From positions 1 through 24,776 of the forward strand of contig CAJKDC010000033.1 of assembly GCA_905198575.1 (NCBI GenBank): a DNA stretch of 24,776 bases. Direction: 5' to 3'. Numbering within the stretch: position 1 is the stretch's first letter; each line of letters starts with the position of its first letter. Position numbers and translations under genes: made by a program. Below the pieces are notes generated by a model. The model saw only the letters and a list, made by a program, of their open reading frames with translations, did no database searches and was not told the DNA's origin. This document shows, one piece after another, positions 1 to 7,883 of this stretch. The stretch is from an uncultured Bacteroides sp. Its GTDB lineage: Bacteria > Bacteroidota > Bacteroidia > Bacteroidales > Bacteroidaceae.

Positions 1-229
1 GGCTTTCGTTTTCTCCCAGTTCGTAGGCTTCCGTATGGTCGCGCAGCCAGGTCAGCTCCAGCATAAAGCTGGTGCAGTCGTCTGTCAGATAAACCAGGAT
101 AAACGAACCGTCGCTGGCTTCTTTACGGCTGGCTTCGTGCAATCCCAGCGCTGTTTCATAAAACTGGATACTCTTTTCCAGATTGGTTACATTGATGTTG
201 AAATGGTCAAAACGTCCTTTTACTTTCAT
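1..229 (-). CDS. Glyoxalase/VOC-family protein (lactoylglutathione lyase-like), 3' part missing
   Basis: The first 76 residues of a protein that runs off the left edge of the window; the ATG complement is at 227-229. The sequence opens MKVKGRFDHFNINVTNLEKS, the typical first beta-alpha unit of vicinal-oxygen-chelate (glyoxalase I-like) proteins. His9 and Glu58 (in MLELTW) sit where the two metal ligands of the N-terminal module are expected. The family uses a divalent metal and acts on hemithioacetals or related small molecules in the cytoplasm. The gene lies 69 bp downstream of the MBL-fold hydrolase on the same strand, so co-transcription is likely, and both families are often linked to methylglyoxal detoxification. 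That pairing is an inference; the substrate cannot be read from this fragment. Confidence 0.8.
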   Translation of the reverse strand, partial: MKVKGRFDHFNINVTNLEKSIQFYETALGLHEASRKEASDGSFILVYLTDDCTSFMLELTWLRDHTEAYELGENES

Positions 230-298
230 TTTATTTAAGTTTTATCGGCAATGAGAGCTTGATTTGCCTGGAATTGCCGGAGTTATTAAAATTCAGAT

Positions 299-1024
299 TC
301 AAATTAAGTCGTCAAATACTTGTCCTCTGTACTGTATGTCGGGCGAAAGAATGCCTTTGTCCCGTGCCAGTGACTGAAACCGGTGGGCAGCCTCGTAGGC
401 CTCGTCAAAATGCATGGGAAGAAAGGCACGGGTCTGTATCTTCTCTGTAAACTGTATAGCACCGCGCATGTATTCACTTCCCAAACGCGGGTCGACAGGG
501 AAGAGTGCCAGATCGGCTGCCGGCATGCTGGAGCAGATGTTTTCCAGCTCTTTCAGAAAATGGTTCTCGTATCCCCTCCATTCGGCTTCGTCACTTTCGT
601 CCATCCAGTGCCAGTTGTTCAGGTCGCCAGCATGGAAAATGGTTTTACCACATAATTGTAGTTCAAAAGAGATACCTGCATCGGTAGAACCGTACGCTTT
701 CACCCGTAAGTTTTCATCCTGATAAGTTTCTCCTTTCTTCAGCCAACAGGCTGCAGGCTTGGCTATGCCTCTTTTCCGGCAGATGTCTTTGGAGAGGATA
801 TATACGATATCCGCTTTTCGTTCTCTCCAGTTCATGACCCTGCGGTTAAAGTGGTCGGCATGAAAGTGGCTGGACAGCACGTACAGCTTTCCGGGGCGGT
901 CCAGCAGACTGTCGTGTACGATGCCTTCGGTAAGCGACTGCGAGTCCTGAAAGTAATCTATTATTACCGTAAAATGTTCGGCCAGCAGTGCAAAACCACT
1001 GTGATAGAGGTATATCAGTTTCAT
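299..1024 (-). CDS. Metallo-beta-lactamase-fold metal-dependent hydrolase
   Basis: A 241-residue cytoplasmic protein with no signal peptide. Metal-binding motifs appear in order: SSHFHADHF at residues 51-59 (His53, His55, Asp57, His58), HAGDLN at 131-136 and PMHF at 203-206, the usual landmarks of the MBL fold. Length and motif spacing resemble small UlaG-like or uncharacterised MBL hydrolases rather than glyoxalase II or RNase Z, which are longer or carry other conserved elements. The substrate is unknown. It precedes the glyoxalase-like gene on the same strand, so a role in metabolite detoxification is possible but not shown. A good -7 box lies 28-35 bp upstream of the start. Family assignment is firm, function is not. 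Confidence 0.85.
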   Translation of the reverse strand: MKLIYLYHSGFALLAEHFTVIIDYFQDSQSLTEGIVHDSLLDRPGKLYVLSSHFHADHFNRRVMNWRERKADIVYILSKDICRKRGIAKPAACWLKKGETYQDENLRVKAYGSTDAGISFELQLCGKTIFHAGDLNNWHWMDESDEAEWRGYENHFLKELENICSSMPAADLALFPVDPRLGSEYMRGAIQFTEKIQTRAFLPMHFDEAYEAAHRFQSLARDKGILSPDIQYRGQVFDDLI

Positions 1025-1051
1025 GGGTTATTCTAATAGCGTTTCGGGGTA

Positions 1052-1059
1052 CAAAAATA
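1052..1059 (-). promoter_or_regulatory. Candidate -7 box for the MBL hydrolase gene
   Basis: The minus strand reads TATTTTTG, a full match to the Bacteroides -7 consensus TAnnTTTG, which would give a 5' leader of about 20 nt. The expected -33 position falls in the T-rich tail of the upstream gene's terminator and shows no clean TTTG. Confidence 0.5.
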
Positions 1060-1071
1060 ATAAAATACCGG

Positions 1072-1118
1072 AAAAAAAATATCCGTTCAGGCGAAATGTG
1101 AAAAGGCCTGAACGGATA
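1072..1118 (-). terminator. Intrinsic terminator of the beta-helix protein gene
   Basis: A perfect 13-bp inverted repeat (arms 1080-1092 and 1106-1118, core ATCCGTTCAGGC) with a 13-nt loop. Read on the minus strand it is followed by eight T residues (A-run at 1072-1079). It starts 26 bp after the stop codon at 1144. Confidence 0.9.
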
Positions 1119-1143
1119 ATAATGACTGGAAATACGATTGTTC

Positions 1144-3267
1144 TTATTTTAATGTACATCCGATTTTGTCGAACGGCAATTGCGGGAATCCCTGAATGTA
1201 CTGGTAAACAGGTGCATCTTTCTTAAACCCTTTCAGCGGGTTGTCGGGGTCAACGAATCCCGGGTCGTTGTTGGTAGACCAGTTGTTGCGGAACTCTCCC
1301 CATTGAGTTTGTCCGTTTACAAGATTTTTAATCCGGTAGAACAAATTGCCTTCTATCAGGTTTCCGTGCGGATAGGAAGGGTCTTCTTCCCAGTAATTCA
1401 CCAAAAACGGATAGGCTGTGCTATATGGCGGTTCCTGAAATTTTACAGTTTTCAGTCGCTGGTCGATAATGCCGTTAGGAGCAACCATTCCTGTTCCCCA
1501 GTTCTGCATACGGTTGTCCAGATGGATAGCCACAGGCGAATCGATGAAAATATTGTGGTGGTAGTGGTTGTAATGTCCGCCGCCAATCAGTACAGGCAGT
1601 GAACCTGCGTTGTGGTAAATATTTCCGTATACTTCGCCTCCGCAGGCACCGTCGTCGTGATAAGTAGCTGTGACGCGGTGGCGTGGACTGAGTTTATGGA
1701 AATAGCAGTAGCGGATGACGTTGCCCAATTCAGACGGGTCGCGTCCGTAGTAAATGGCTCCTTGGTCGTCTACCTCGCTGCACACGTTGGTGATTTTGCA
1801 GTATTCGATGATGTGGTTGTTTCCGTGGAACAAGATAGCCATGCTGGGAGCATTGTAGATGTCGCACTGACTGACGCGGTTACCCACACCGTCTATCCAC
1901 ACACCGGGGCGGTACGATTTTTCCACACGGTTGAAATCATGTATGCGGCAGTTTTCTACAAAGTTTCCGGCCGGTGTGAGTGTCGCGCGGTCGCCTCCGC
2001 CCAGACTTACACCTCCGCTACCGGTATTATAGATGTAGCAGTCGGTAATACCGTTGTCGGTACCGCCGTTACGGTTGAACAGGATATCCTGGTAAACTCT
2101 GCCCATTAAGTCGCCTACTACGCGCGATTTAGGCGAGCCTCCAGCTTCGGCTGCATGTGGGCGCAGGGTTTGCTTATCGGGTGTTTCTGTTCCTTTACCG
2201 ATGGAGATACCTACACCACCGACGTTGCGTATGGTGCATCCTGTAATGCGTACATGTTGGGTATTTTCCAGATAGATTCCGATGGAACGGCCGTATTCGA
2301 AAGTAAGTTTGCTGAGTGTAACGTTCCGGCAGTTCTCGATGGCAACCAGTGGTTCATCCAGAACACTGACATTCAGTTGTCGGGTTCCTTCGGGCAGATA
2401 GACATACATCTTATCGTTTTCCTTGTCTATGACATATTCGCCCGGACGATCCAGTTCCTCCAGCAGGTTCAGGGCGTACCAGCGCCGCCAGTCGGCTCCC
2501 GTCATAAATCCGTAGACGGTCTGCTGTGCCGTATGGATAGTGTGGGTCTCAGGGTCCAGATGGTCTACACGTATCATATCACTGGCATAGCCGTGTGCAA
2601 AGTATCCGCCTATCCAGAATGAACCGGCTTTACTCCATGCCGACGGACGTTCTTCGTTGTACTGAAATACCGGCAGTTTGGCATCTTTGACCTTTTCACC
2701 TGTTCCGGCTTCCAGGACTTTGCCTATCAGTACGGTAGAATCGTTGGGCCAGCGGGAAATACTGAGAGGTTCATTGTCTGCAAATAATTCACTCCATGCC
2801 GGACTGCTGGGGCGGCCGAAACCGGACGGACGCAAATCGGCCATAGGAATGTTAAGCTTGCGGAAATCAATTTCACGGACAAACTTGCGTGCCGTTTCTG
2901 GTAAGCGTTCGGCGATTTCTTTGTCAGATATTTTTCCCATTTTTGATAAGGAAATCTCCCGTCCTCCTGAGATGCTCACGCTTTCATCCTGATAGGGACT
3001 GATAGTGAGTGAAGCATACTTGCCGTTTTGGCCTATTTCGAGGGTAGTCGATTGTTCGTAGCAGCCTTTGCGTAAGAAAATCTTTACGTCCTCGTTGTTC
3101 AGCGTGTTGGCTTTGTCCAATGCGGCACGGATGGTTTTTAACGGATGTGACAGTGTTCCCTCAGCCTGGTCGTTACCTTTAGGGGATACATAGATTTGTT
3201 TCTCGGCCCAGATGGTTTGTGTGGTGCACCCCCAAAGAGCCAGCAACATTAGTAAGGAATGTTTCAT
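1144..3267 (-). CDS. Exported right-handed parallel beta-helix protein, possibly a GH141-like glycoside hydrolase
   Basis: A 707-residue protein. The start at 3267 gives a good signal peptide (MKHSLLMLLALWG..., likely cut after IWA near residue 22). The frame stays open to 3384, but the candidate promoter lies inside that extension, so the longer start is rejected. The mature part begins IYVSPKGND followed by PLKTIRAALDKA, typical of secreted pectate-lyase-like beta-helix proteins. A middle region (SELFADNEPLSISRWPND) resembles the inserted domain of GH141 and related proteins, and from about residue 330 onward repeats such as VTLSKLTFEYG, VRITGCTIRNVGGVGI and NHIIEYCKITNV form the helix coils. 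GH141 includes fucosidase and xylanase activities. Exact family and substrate are uncertain. It has its own promoter and terminator and diverges from the trp operon. Confidence 0.75.
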   Translation of the reverse strand: MKHSLLMLLALWGCTTQTIWAEKQIYVSPKGNDQAEGTLSHPLKTIRAALDKANTLNNEDVKIFLRKGCYEQSTTLEIGQNGKYASLTISPYQDESVSISGGREISLSKMGKISDKEIAERLPETARKFVREIDFRKLNIPMADLRPSGFGRPSSPAWSELFADNEPLSISRWPNDSTVLIGKVLEAGTGEKVKDAKLPVFQYNEERPSAWSKAGSFWIGGYFAHGYASDMIRVDHLDPETHTIHTAQQTVYGFMTGADWRRWYALNLLEELDRPGEYVIDKENDKMYVYLPEGTRQLNVSVLDEPLVAIENCRNVTLSKLTFEYGRSIGIYLENTQHVRITGCTIRNVGGVGISIGKGTETPDKQTLRPHAAEAGGSPKSRVVGDLMGRVYQDILFNRNGGTDNGITDCYIYNTGSGGVSLGGGDRATLTPAGNFVENCRIHDFNRVEKSYRPGVWIDGVGNRVSQCDIYNAPSMAILFHGNNHIIEYCKITNVCSEVDDQGAIYYGRDPSELGNVIRYCYFHKLSPRHRVTATYHDDGACGGEVYGNIYHNAGSLPVLIGGGHYNHYHHNIFIDSPVAIHLDNRMQNWGTGMVAPNGIIDQRLKTVKFQEPPYSTAYPFLVNYWEEDPSYPHGNLIEGNLFYRIKNLVNGQTQWGEFRNNWSTNNDPGFVDPDNPLKGFKKDAPVYQYIQGFPQLPFDKIGCTLK

Positions 3268-3300
3268 AGTCTGTTGTTTTTCAGAAATAATAGTTTGCTG

Positions 3301-3332
3301 CAAAGTAATGCTTTTTTTAGGAATCATCCAAA
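3301..3332 (-). promoter_or_regulatory. Promoter of the beta-helix protein gene
   Basis: On the minus strand a -33 TTTG (3329-3332) is followed after 20 bp by TTACTTTG (3301-3308), seven of eight matches to TAnnTTTG. The spacing fits the Bacteroides consensus. Transcription would start near 3294, about 27 nt before the ATG at 3267. Confidence 0.7.
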
Positions 3333-3417
3333 TTTTGATTTCTGAAATGGCTGTTGTTATATAATAATGTAGATTTATCTCCATGATTGATATTTTTCGA
3401 AAAAATGTGATAAAAGG

Positions 3418-3448
3418 TTTGTGTATTCCGATTTTATGTGTAATTTAG
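3418..3448 (+). promoter_or_regulatory. Promoter of the trp operon
   Basis: TTTG at 3418-3421 and TAATTTAG at 3441-3448 (seven of eight matches to TAnnTTTG) are separated by 19 bp, as expected for the Bacteroides primary sigma factor. The transcript would start near 3455, about 25 nt before the leader peptide ATG. A 12-bp palindrome TTTTTCGAAAAA at 3393-3404 lies just upstream and could be an A/T-rich upstream element; no role is claimed. Confidence 0.65.
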
Positions 3449-3479
3449 CAACCGAAACAAATGAAAACTATTTTTTGAT

Positions 3480-3542
3480 ATGGCACATTCTTTCGTAAAT
3501 ACATTGTTCTGGTGGCGCCGCTTACAACTCACGAAGTCGTAA
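3480..3542 (+). CDS. trpL: trp operon leader peptide with tandem Trp codons
   Basis: A 20-codon reading frame, MAHSFVNTLFWWRRLQLTKS, ends in TAA at 3540-3542 and lies between the trp promoter and an intrinsic terminator. Two adjacent TGG codons are at 3510-3515; Trp is otherwise rare in short random frames. The position, length and downstream terminator match classical attenuator leader peptides, in which a ribosome stalled at Trp codons when charged tRNA-Trp is scarce changes the RNA fold. The peptide itself has no expected function after synthesis. There is no clear Shine-Dalgarno sequence, as is usual in Bacteroidota. The assignment rests on context and codon content. Confidence 0.82.
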   Translation: MAHSFVNTLFWWRRLQLTKS

Positions 3543-3593
3543 GGGGAACCAGTCTGTGTAGATACGAATAAAGATAAATTAGTCTATATATTT

Positions 3594-3644
3594 CGGCGAA
3601 GAGGACTGTCGTACTTTACGGCAGTCCTCTTCGCCGTTTTTTTT
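3594..3644 (+). terminator. trp attenuator (intrinsic terminator before trpB)
   Basis: Two 18-nt arms (3594-3611 and 3619-3636) pair at every position, with one G-U, around a 7-nt loop and are followed by eight T residues (3637-3644). The hairpin lies between the leader peptide stop and trpB, so transcripts ending here would not express the operon. Upstream, ctggt (3509-3513, overlapping the first TGG) can pair with accag (3548-3552), and cttac (3521-3525) with gtaag (3539-3543), forming a nested 1:2 hairpin. When that is opened, cagtc (3550-3554) can pair with gactg (3604-3608) in the left arm of the terminator. The antiterminator pairing is short, so that part is tentative; the terminator is clear. 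Confidence 0.9.
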
Positions 3645-3680
3645 ATGTTGATTCAAAAACTATTAAAATACAAATGCAGT

Positions 3681-4886
3681 ATGAGTACATTTCAAGTTGA
3701 TGAAAGAGGTTACTACGGTGAGTTTGGCGGAGCGTATGTTCCCGAAATTTTGCATCGCTGTGTAGAAGAGTTGCGCAGTGCTTATCGTGAAGTATTGGAT
3801 AGTGATGATTTCCAAAGGAAGTTCAGACAATTGTTGCGCGATTACGTGGGGCGTCCGTCTCCTTTGTTTCTATCGCGCAGGCTGTCGCAACAGTATGGTT
3901 GTAAAATCTATTTAAAGCGTGAAGACCTGAACCATACCGGAGCACATAAGATTAACAATGCCATCGGGCAGATTTTATTGGCACAGCGCATGGGCAAGCG
4001 CCGTATCATTGCCGAAACAGGTGCCGGACAGCATGGCGTGGCTACGGCTACGGTTTGTGCACTGATGGGGCTGGACTGCGTGGTGTATATGGGCAAGATG
4101 GATGTGGAGCGTCAGCATGTCAATGTAGAGCGGATGAAGATGCTGGGTGCTACAGTGATTCCGGTTACTTCGGGAAACATGACACTGAAGGATGCTACCA
4201 ATGAGGCCATACGCGACTGGTGCTGTCATCCTGCCGAAACCTATTATGTGATAGGCTCTACAGTTGGTCCGCATCCTTATCCGGATATGGTTGCTCGCTT
4301 GCAGTCGGTCATCAGCGAAGAAATCCGCAAGCAGTTGCTTGAGCAGGAAGGCCGGGATTATCCGGATTATCTGGTGGCATGTATCGGTGGAGGAAGTAAT
4401 GCGGCCGGAACTATTTATCATTATCTGGATGACGAGCGGGTTAAAATTGTACTCGCTGAGGCAGGAGGCAAAGGAGTGGATACTGGCTTGTCGGCCGCTA
4501 CTATCCAGCTGGGACGGCTGGGGATTATTCACGGTTCGCGTACCTTGGTCATGCAGGATGCCGACGGACAGATTCTTGAGCCGTATTCCATCTCAGCAGG
4601 TCTGGACTATCCCGGTATCGGACCGATGCATGCTAACCTGGCCAGTATGCGCAGGGCTACGGTGCTGGCCGTGAACGATGATGAAGCGTTGCGGGCCGCT
4701 TTCGAACTTACCCGTCTGGAGGGAATCATTCCAGCGCTGGAATCAGCTCACGCGTTAGGTGCTTTGCGGAAAATCAATTTCCGGCCGGAGGATGTTGTGG
4801 TGCTTACGGTTTCCGGTCGTGGTGATAAAGACCTGGATACTTATTTACAATACGATTATAACGAGTTGAACAATGAAAACCTTTAA
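3681..4886 (+). CDS. trpB: Tryptophan synthase beta chain
   Basis: A 401-residue PLP enzyme that joins indole to L-serine, the last step of tryptophan synthesis, working as an alpha2beta2 complex with TrpA. It has the N-terminal GYYGEFGGAYVPE, the PLP lysine in KREDLNHTGAHKIN (Lys90), AETGAGQHG (catalytic Glu112), the phosphate-binding GGGSNA (236-241) and a C-terminal SGRGDKD. Full length for the family. The start is placed at 3681 (MSTFQVDERG) because the in-frame ATG at 3645 directly abuts the attenuator T-tract and adds 12 residues with no family match. First structural gene of the operon, overlapping trpE by 14 bp. Expression is likely controlled by the leader upstream. Confidence 0.97.
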   Translation: MSTFQVDERGYYGEFGGAYVPEILHRCVEELRSAYREVLDSDDFQRKFRQLLRDYVGRPSPLFLSRRLSQQYGCKIYLKREDLNHTGAHKINNAIGQILLAQRMGKRRIIAETGAGQHGVATATVCALMGLDCVVYMGKMDVERQHVNVERMKMLGATVIPVTSGNMTLKDATNEAIRDWCCHPAETYYVIGSTVGPHPYPDMVARLQSVISEEIRKQLLEQEGRDYPDYLVACIGGGSNAAGTIYHYLDDERVKIVLAEAGGKGVDTGLSAATIQLGRLGIIHGSRTLVMQDADGQILEPYSISAGLDYPGIGPMHANLASMRRATVLAVNDDEALRAAFELTRLEGIIPALESAHALGALRKINFRPEDVVVLTVSGRGDKDLDTYLQYDYNELNNENL

Positions 4887-6273
4887 ATATCATGTAGCAA
4901 GCCGAACGATGCTGGGCGATTTACATACACCGGTGAGCACTTATCTCAAGGTGCGCGACTTGTTTCCACAGAGTGTCCTGATGGAAAGTGCGGACCAGCA
5001 TGCTGCCGAGAATAACCGTTCGTTTATCGGACTGAACCCGATTGCTTCTTTCAGTGTGAATCATGGTGAAGCGGTGTGTACTTATCCTGATGGACATTGT
5101 ATAACGGTAGCACTGGATGGTAAAGAGAGTGTGATTGCAGCTTTACAGGATTTCCTGGATAGTTTTAAAGTGCAGGGTGAATATGCGCGTTATTGCGGAG
5201 TATATGGTTATACGGCTTTCAATGCTGTACGTTATTTTGAGCCGGTAGCAGTGAAGGATAGTGCCGACTCCCGAAACGATGCACCGGAGATGCTCTACAT
5301 ATTATATAAGTATCTCATCGTATTCAATGATTTCAAAAGTGAGCTGGTATTGATGGAGTTGCTTTCGGAAGGTGAGGAATCGCATTTGCCGGAGATTGAG
5401 CGGGCGGTGATGAACCGCAACTTTACAGAATATGACTTTCATCCGGTGGGACAGGTCGGTAGTCCGCTTACCGATACAGAGCATAAAGCAAATATTCGCA
5501 AAGGCATTGAACATTGTAAGCGGGGAGACGTTTTTCAGATAGTCTTGTCACGCCGGTTTGTCCAGCGTTATACAGGTGACGACTTTAAGCTGTACCGGGC
5601 TTTGCGCAGTATCAATCCTTCGCCTTATCTGTTTTATTTTGACTTCGGCGGTTTTCGTATCTTTGGCTCATCACCCGAAACGCACTGTATGATAGAGGGG
5701 CGAACGGTGACGATTGACCCGATAGCCGGAACTACCCGCCGTAGTGGCGATCAGAAGACAGATGAGCGGCTTACTGCCGCACTGCTGGCAGACCCTAAGG
5801 AGAATGCTGAACATGTGATGCTGGTAGACCTTGCCCGTAATGACTTGAGCCGGAACTGCCACAATGCACATGTGGCTTTCTACAAGCAACCACATTATTA
5901 CAGCCATGTCATCCATCTGGTCAGTCGGGTGTGCGGTACGATGGACGAAGGAGCTACAGCCGTGCGGACTTTTATCGATACTTTTCCTGCAGGTACATTG
6001 AGTGGGGCTCCTAAAGTGCGTGCCATGCAGTTGATCAGCGAATACGAACCTCACAACCGCGGAGCGTATGGTGGATGTATCGGTTTCATCGGGTTGGATG
6101 GCTCTTTGAATCAGGCTATAACGATTCGTACCTTTGTCAGCCGCAATAATGAACTCTGGTTTCAGGCGGGAGGCGGTATCGTAGCCAAGAGTGACGAAGA
6201 GAATGAATTGCAGGAAGTAAATAATAAGTTGGGAGCATTGCGAAAGGCCATTGAAATGGCAGAAAAACTATAA
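4873..6273 (+). CDS. trpE: Anthranilate synthase component I
   Basis: A 466-residue chorismate-utilising enzyme that makes anthranilate from chorismate using ammonia supplied by TrpG. The N-terminal domain carries the MESAD element (37-41), corresponding to the LLESA motif that binds feedback tryptophan in TrpE proteins, so allosteric inhibition is likely. The catalytic domain shows GDVFQIVLSRRF (218-229), IAGTTRR (284-290), VDLARNDLSR (318-327), AGTLSGAPKVRAM (373-385) and the glutamate-rich AKSDEENELQE (438-448). Length is typical of short bacterial TrpE. It starts 14 bp inside trpB and ends 11 bp before trpG, consistent with translational coupling. It is TrpE rather than PabB because it sits in a complete trp operon. 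Confidence 0.96.
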   Translation: MKTFKYHVASRTMLGDLHTPVSTYLKVRDLFPQSVLMESADQHAAENNRSFIGLNPIASFSVNHGEAVCTYPDGHCITVALDGKESVIAALQDFLDSFKVQGEYARYCGVYGYTAFNAVRYFEPVAVKDSADSRNDAPEMLYILYKYLIVFNDFKSELVLMELLSEGEESHLPEIERAVMNRNFTEYDFHPVGQVGSPLTDTEHKANIRKGIEHCKRGDVFQIVLSRRFVQRYTGDDFKLYRALRSINPSPYLFYFDFGGFRIFGSSPETHCMIEGRTVTIDPIAGTTRRSGDQKTDERLTAALLADPKENAEHVMLVDLARNDLSRNCHNAHVAFYKQPHYYSHVIHLVSRVCGTMDEGATAVRTFIDTFPAGTLSGAPKVRAMQLISEYEPHNRGAYGGCIGFIGLDGSLNQAITIRTFVSRNNELWFQAGGGIVAKSDEENELQEVNNKLGALRKAIEMAEKL

Positions 6274-6284
6274 AAACAGGAAAG

Positions 6285-6884
6285 ATGAAGATTGTAATTA
6301 TAGATAACTACGACTCGTTTACGTATAATCTGAGTCATTTATTGAAAGAACTGGGAGCTGAGGTCACTGTGTTGCGAAACGATAGCTTCCGGTTGGAGGA
6401 TTTGGAAGTTTTCGATAAAATTGTTTTGTCTCCGGGTCCCGGTATACCGGAAGAAGCAGGTCTGCTGAATGATGTAATACGCTATTATGCCGGTAAAAAA
6501 TCCATACTTGGAGTTTGTCTGGGTGAACAGGCTATCGGCGAAGTGTTCGGGGCAAGACTGGAGAATCTTTCAAGCGTATATCACGGCATCCAGAGTCCGA
6601 TACATGTTACGCTTCCCGATACGTTATTTGCGGGTTTGCCTGCTGTCATTCCGGTGGGCAGGTATCATTCCTGGATTGTGGCGGATGCCGGATTCCCTGA
6701 ATGTCTGGAAGTAACGGCACGCAGCGAAGAGGGATACATCATGGCTTTACGGCATAAGTCGTTCGATGTGAAAGGAATTCAGTTTCATCCCGAATCGGTA
6801 TTGACACCCGATGGAAAAGCCATGCTTGCCAACTGGCTGCAGGCTGCTTGTGAATGTGAGACGAAAAATCAGGAATGCTTATGA
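6285..6884 (+). CDS. trpG: Anthranilate synthase component II (glutamine amidotransferase)
   Basis: A 199-residue class I glutamine amidotransferase that releases ammonia from glutamine for TrpE. It has the opening IIDNYDSFTYNL (5-16), the oxyanion region SPGPG (49-53), the nucleophile Cys78 in GVCLGEQAIGE, the RYHSW element (126-130) and the catalytic pair His168/Glu170 in QFHPES. The usual motif is GVCLGHQ; here the residue two after the Gly is Glu instead of His. That residue is not catalytic, so activity is expected. The gene stands alone and is not fused to trpE or trpD. Its stop codon overlaps the trpD start as ATGA. It could also serve PabB (p-aminobenzoate), as many bacterial TrpG proteins do; the sequence does not settle this. 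Confidence 0.95.
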   Translation: MKIVIIDNYDSFTYNLSHLLKELGAEVTVLRNDSFRLEDLEVFDKIVLSPGPGIPEEAGLLNDVIRYYAGKKSILGVCLGEQAIGEVFGARLENLSSVYHGIQSPIHVTLPDTLFAGLPAVIPVGRYHSWIVADAGFPECLEVTARSEEGYIMALRHKSFDVKGIQFHPESVLTPDGKAMLANWLQAACECETKNQECL

Positions 6885-7876
6885 AAACAATATTGAAGCG
6901 TTTGTTCAATCATGAAGTTTTAAGCCGTGAAGAGGCTGCTTCTCTTATGGAGCAGGTTATGAGCGGAAGTGTCAATGATACCCAACTGGCTGCTCTGCTG
7001 GCTGCTTTCCAAATGCGGGGGATATGCGTGGACGAACTTCTTGGCTTTCGGGAGGCATTGCTGGCTACTCGAGTACCGGTGCATTTGGAAACTTATAAAC
7101 CGATAGATATTGTAGGTACAGGAGGAGATGGAAAGAATACGTTTAACATCTCTACATGTGCTTGTTTTGTGGTAGCAGGAGCGGGGTATCGGGTGGCTAA
7201 GCATGGCAATTATGGGGCAACTTCGGTGAGTGGAGCCAGTAATGTGATGGAAAGCCACGGGGTACGATTTACGAATGATGCGGACCAGCTGCAACGGTCG
7301 ATGGAAGCCTGTAATATGGTTTATCTGCATGCTCCGCTTTTTAATCCGGCAATGAAGGTCGTGGCATCGGTCCGCAAGGCATTGGGAGTGCGCACCTTTT
7401 TCAATTTATTGGGTCCGCTGGTTAATCCCTGCCTGCCGGCGTACCAGTTGCTGGGTGTGGCAGATTTGCAGCAGATGCGCCTTTATACCAATGTCCTGCA
7501 GCAGCTCGGTGTAGGTTTTGCTGTTGTAAACAATTTGGACGGATATGATGAAATATCGCTCACAGATGAATTCAAAGTGATGACGAATCATTATGAAACA
7601 ATTTACAAGCCTTCTGACTTAGGATTTACAACGGTCAGGAAAGAAGAGTTGCGTGTAGGCACAACGGTTGCCGAAGCTGCTTGTATCTTTGATGCCGTTT
7701 TACAGAATCGGGCCACTAGGGCACAGACAGACTGTGTGTTGATTAATGCTTCTTTTGCCATACAGACGGTGCGTCCTGAGTTGCAGATTGAGGATTGTGT
7801 TGTTATAGCCCGGGAATCACTGGAAAGTGGAAAAGCATGGGGTACTTTTTGCCGTTTTGTTGAACTGAATAGCTGA
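6881..7876 (+). CDS. trpD: Anthranilate phosphoribosyltransferase
   Basis: A 331-residue enzyme that transfers phosphoribose from PRPP to anthranilate. The PRPP-binding loop GTGGDGKNTFNIST lies at residues 79-92 and the anthranilate/PRPP region KHGNYGATSVSGASNVME at 107-124; the more common form KHGNRAVSS is replaced by KHGNYGATS, which still keeps the key Lys-His-Gly-Asn. The start at 6881 overlaps the trpG stop as ATGA; an in-frame ATG at 6875 would add two residues and cannot be excluded. The stop is 7 bp before trpC. Length and motifs are complete, so the gene should be functional. Confidence 0.95.
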   Translation: MKTILKRLFNHEVLSREEAASLMEQVMSGSVNDTQLAALLAAFQMRGICVDELLGFREALLATRVPVHLETYKPIDIVGTGGDGKNTFNISTCACFVVAGAGYRVAKHGNYGATSVSGASNVMESHGVRFTNDADQLQRSMEACNMVYLHAPLFNPAMKVVASVRKALGVRTFFNLLGPLVNPCLPAYQLLGVADLQQMRLYTNVLQQLGVGFAVVNNLDGYDEISLTDEFKVMTNHYETIYKPSDLGFTTVRKEELRVGTTVAEAACIFDAVLQNRATRAQTDCVLINASFAIQTVRPELQIEDCVVIARESLESGKAWGTFCRFVELNS

Positions 7877-7883
7877 TAGGAGA

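Noticed and set aside
246..280. Hairpin CGGCAAT/ATTGCCG between the MBL hydrolase and glyoxalase genes as a terminator
   Set aside because: Only 7 bp with a long loop and no T-run on the transcribed strand; the two genes more likely share a transcript.
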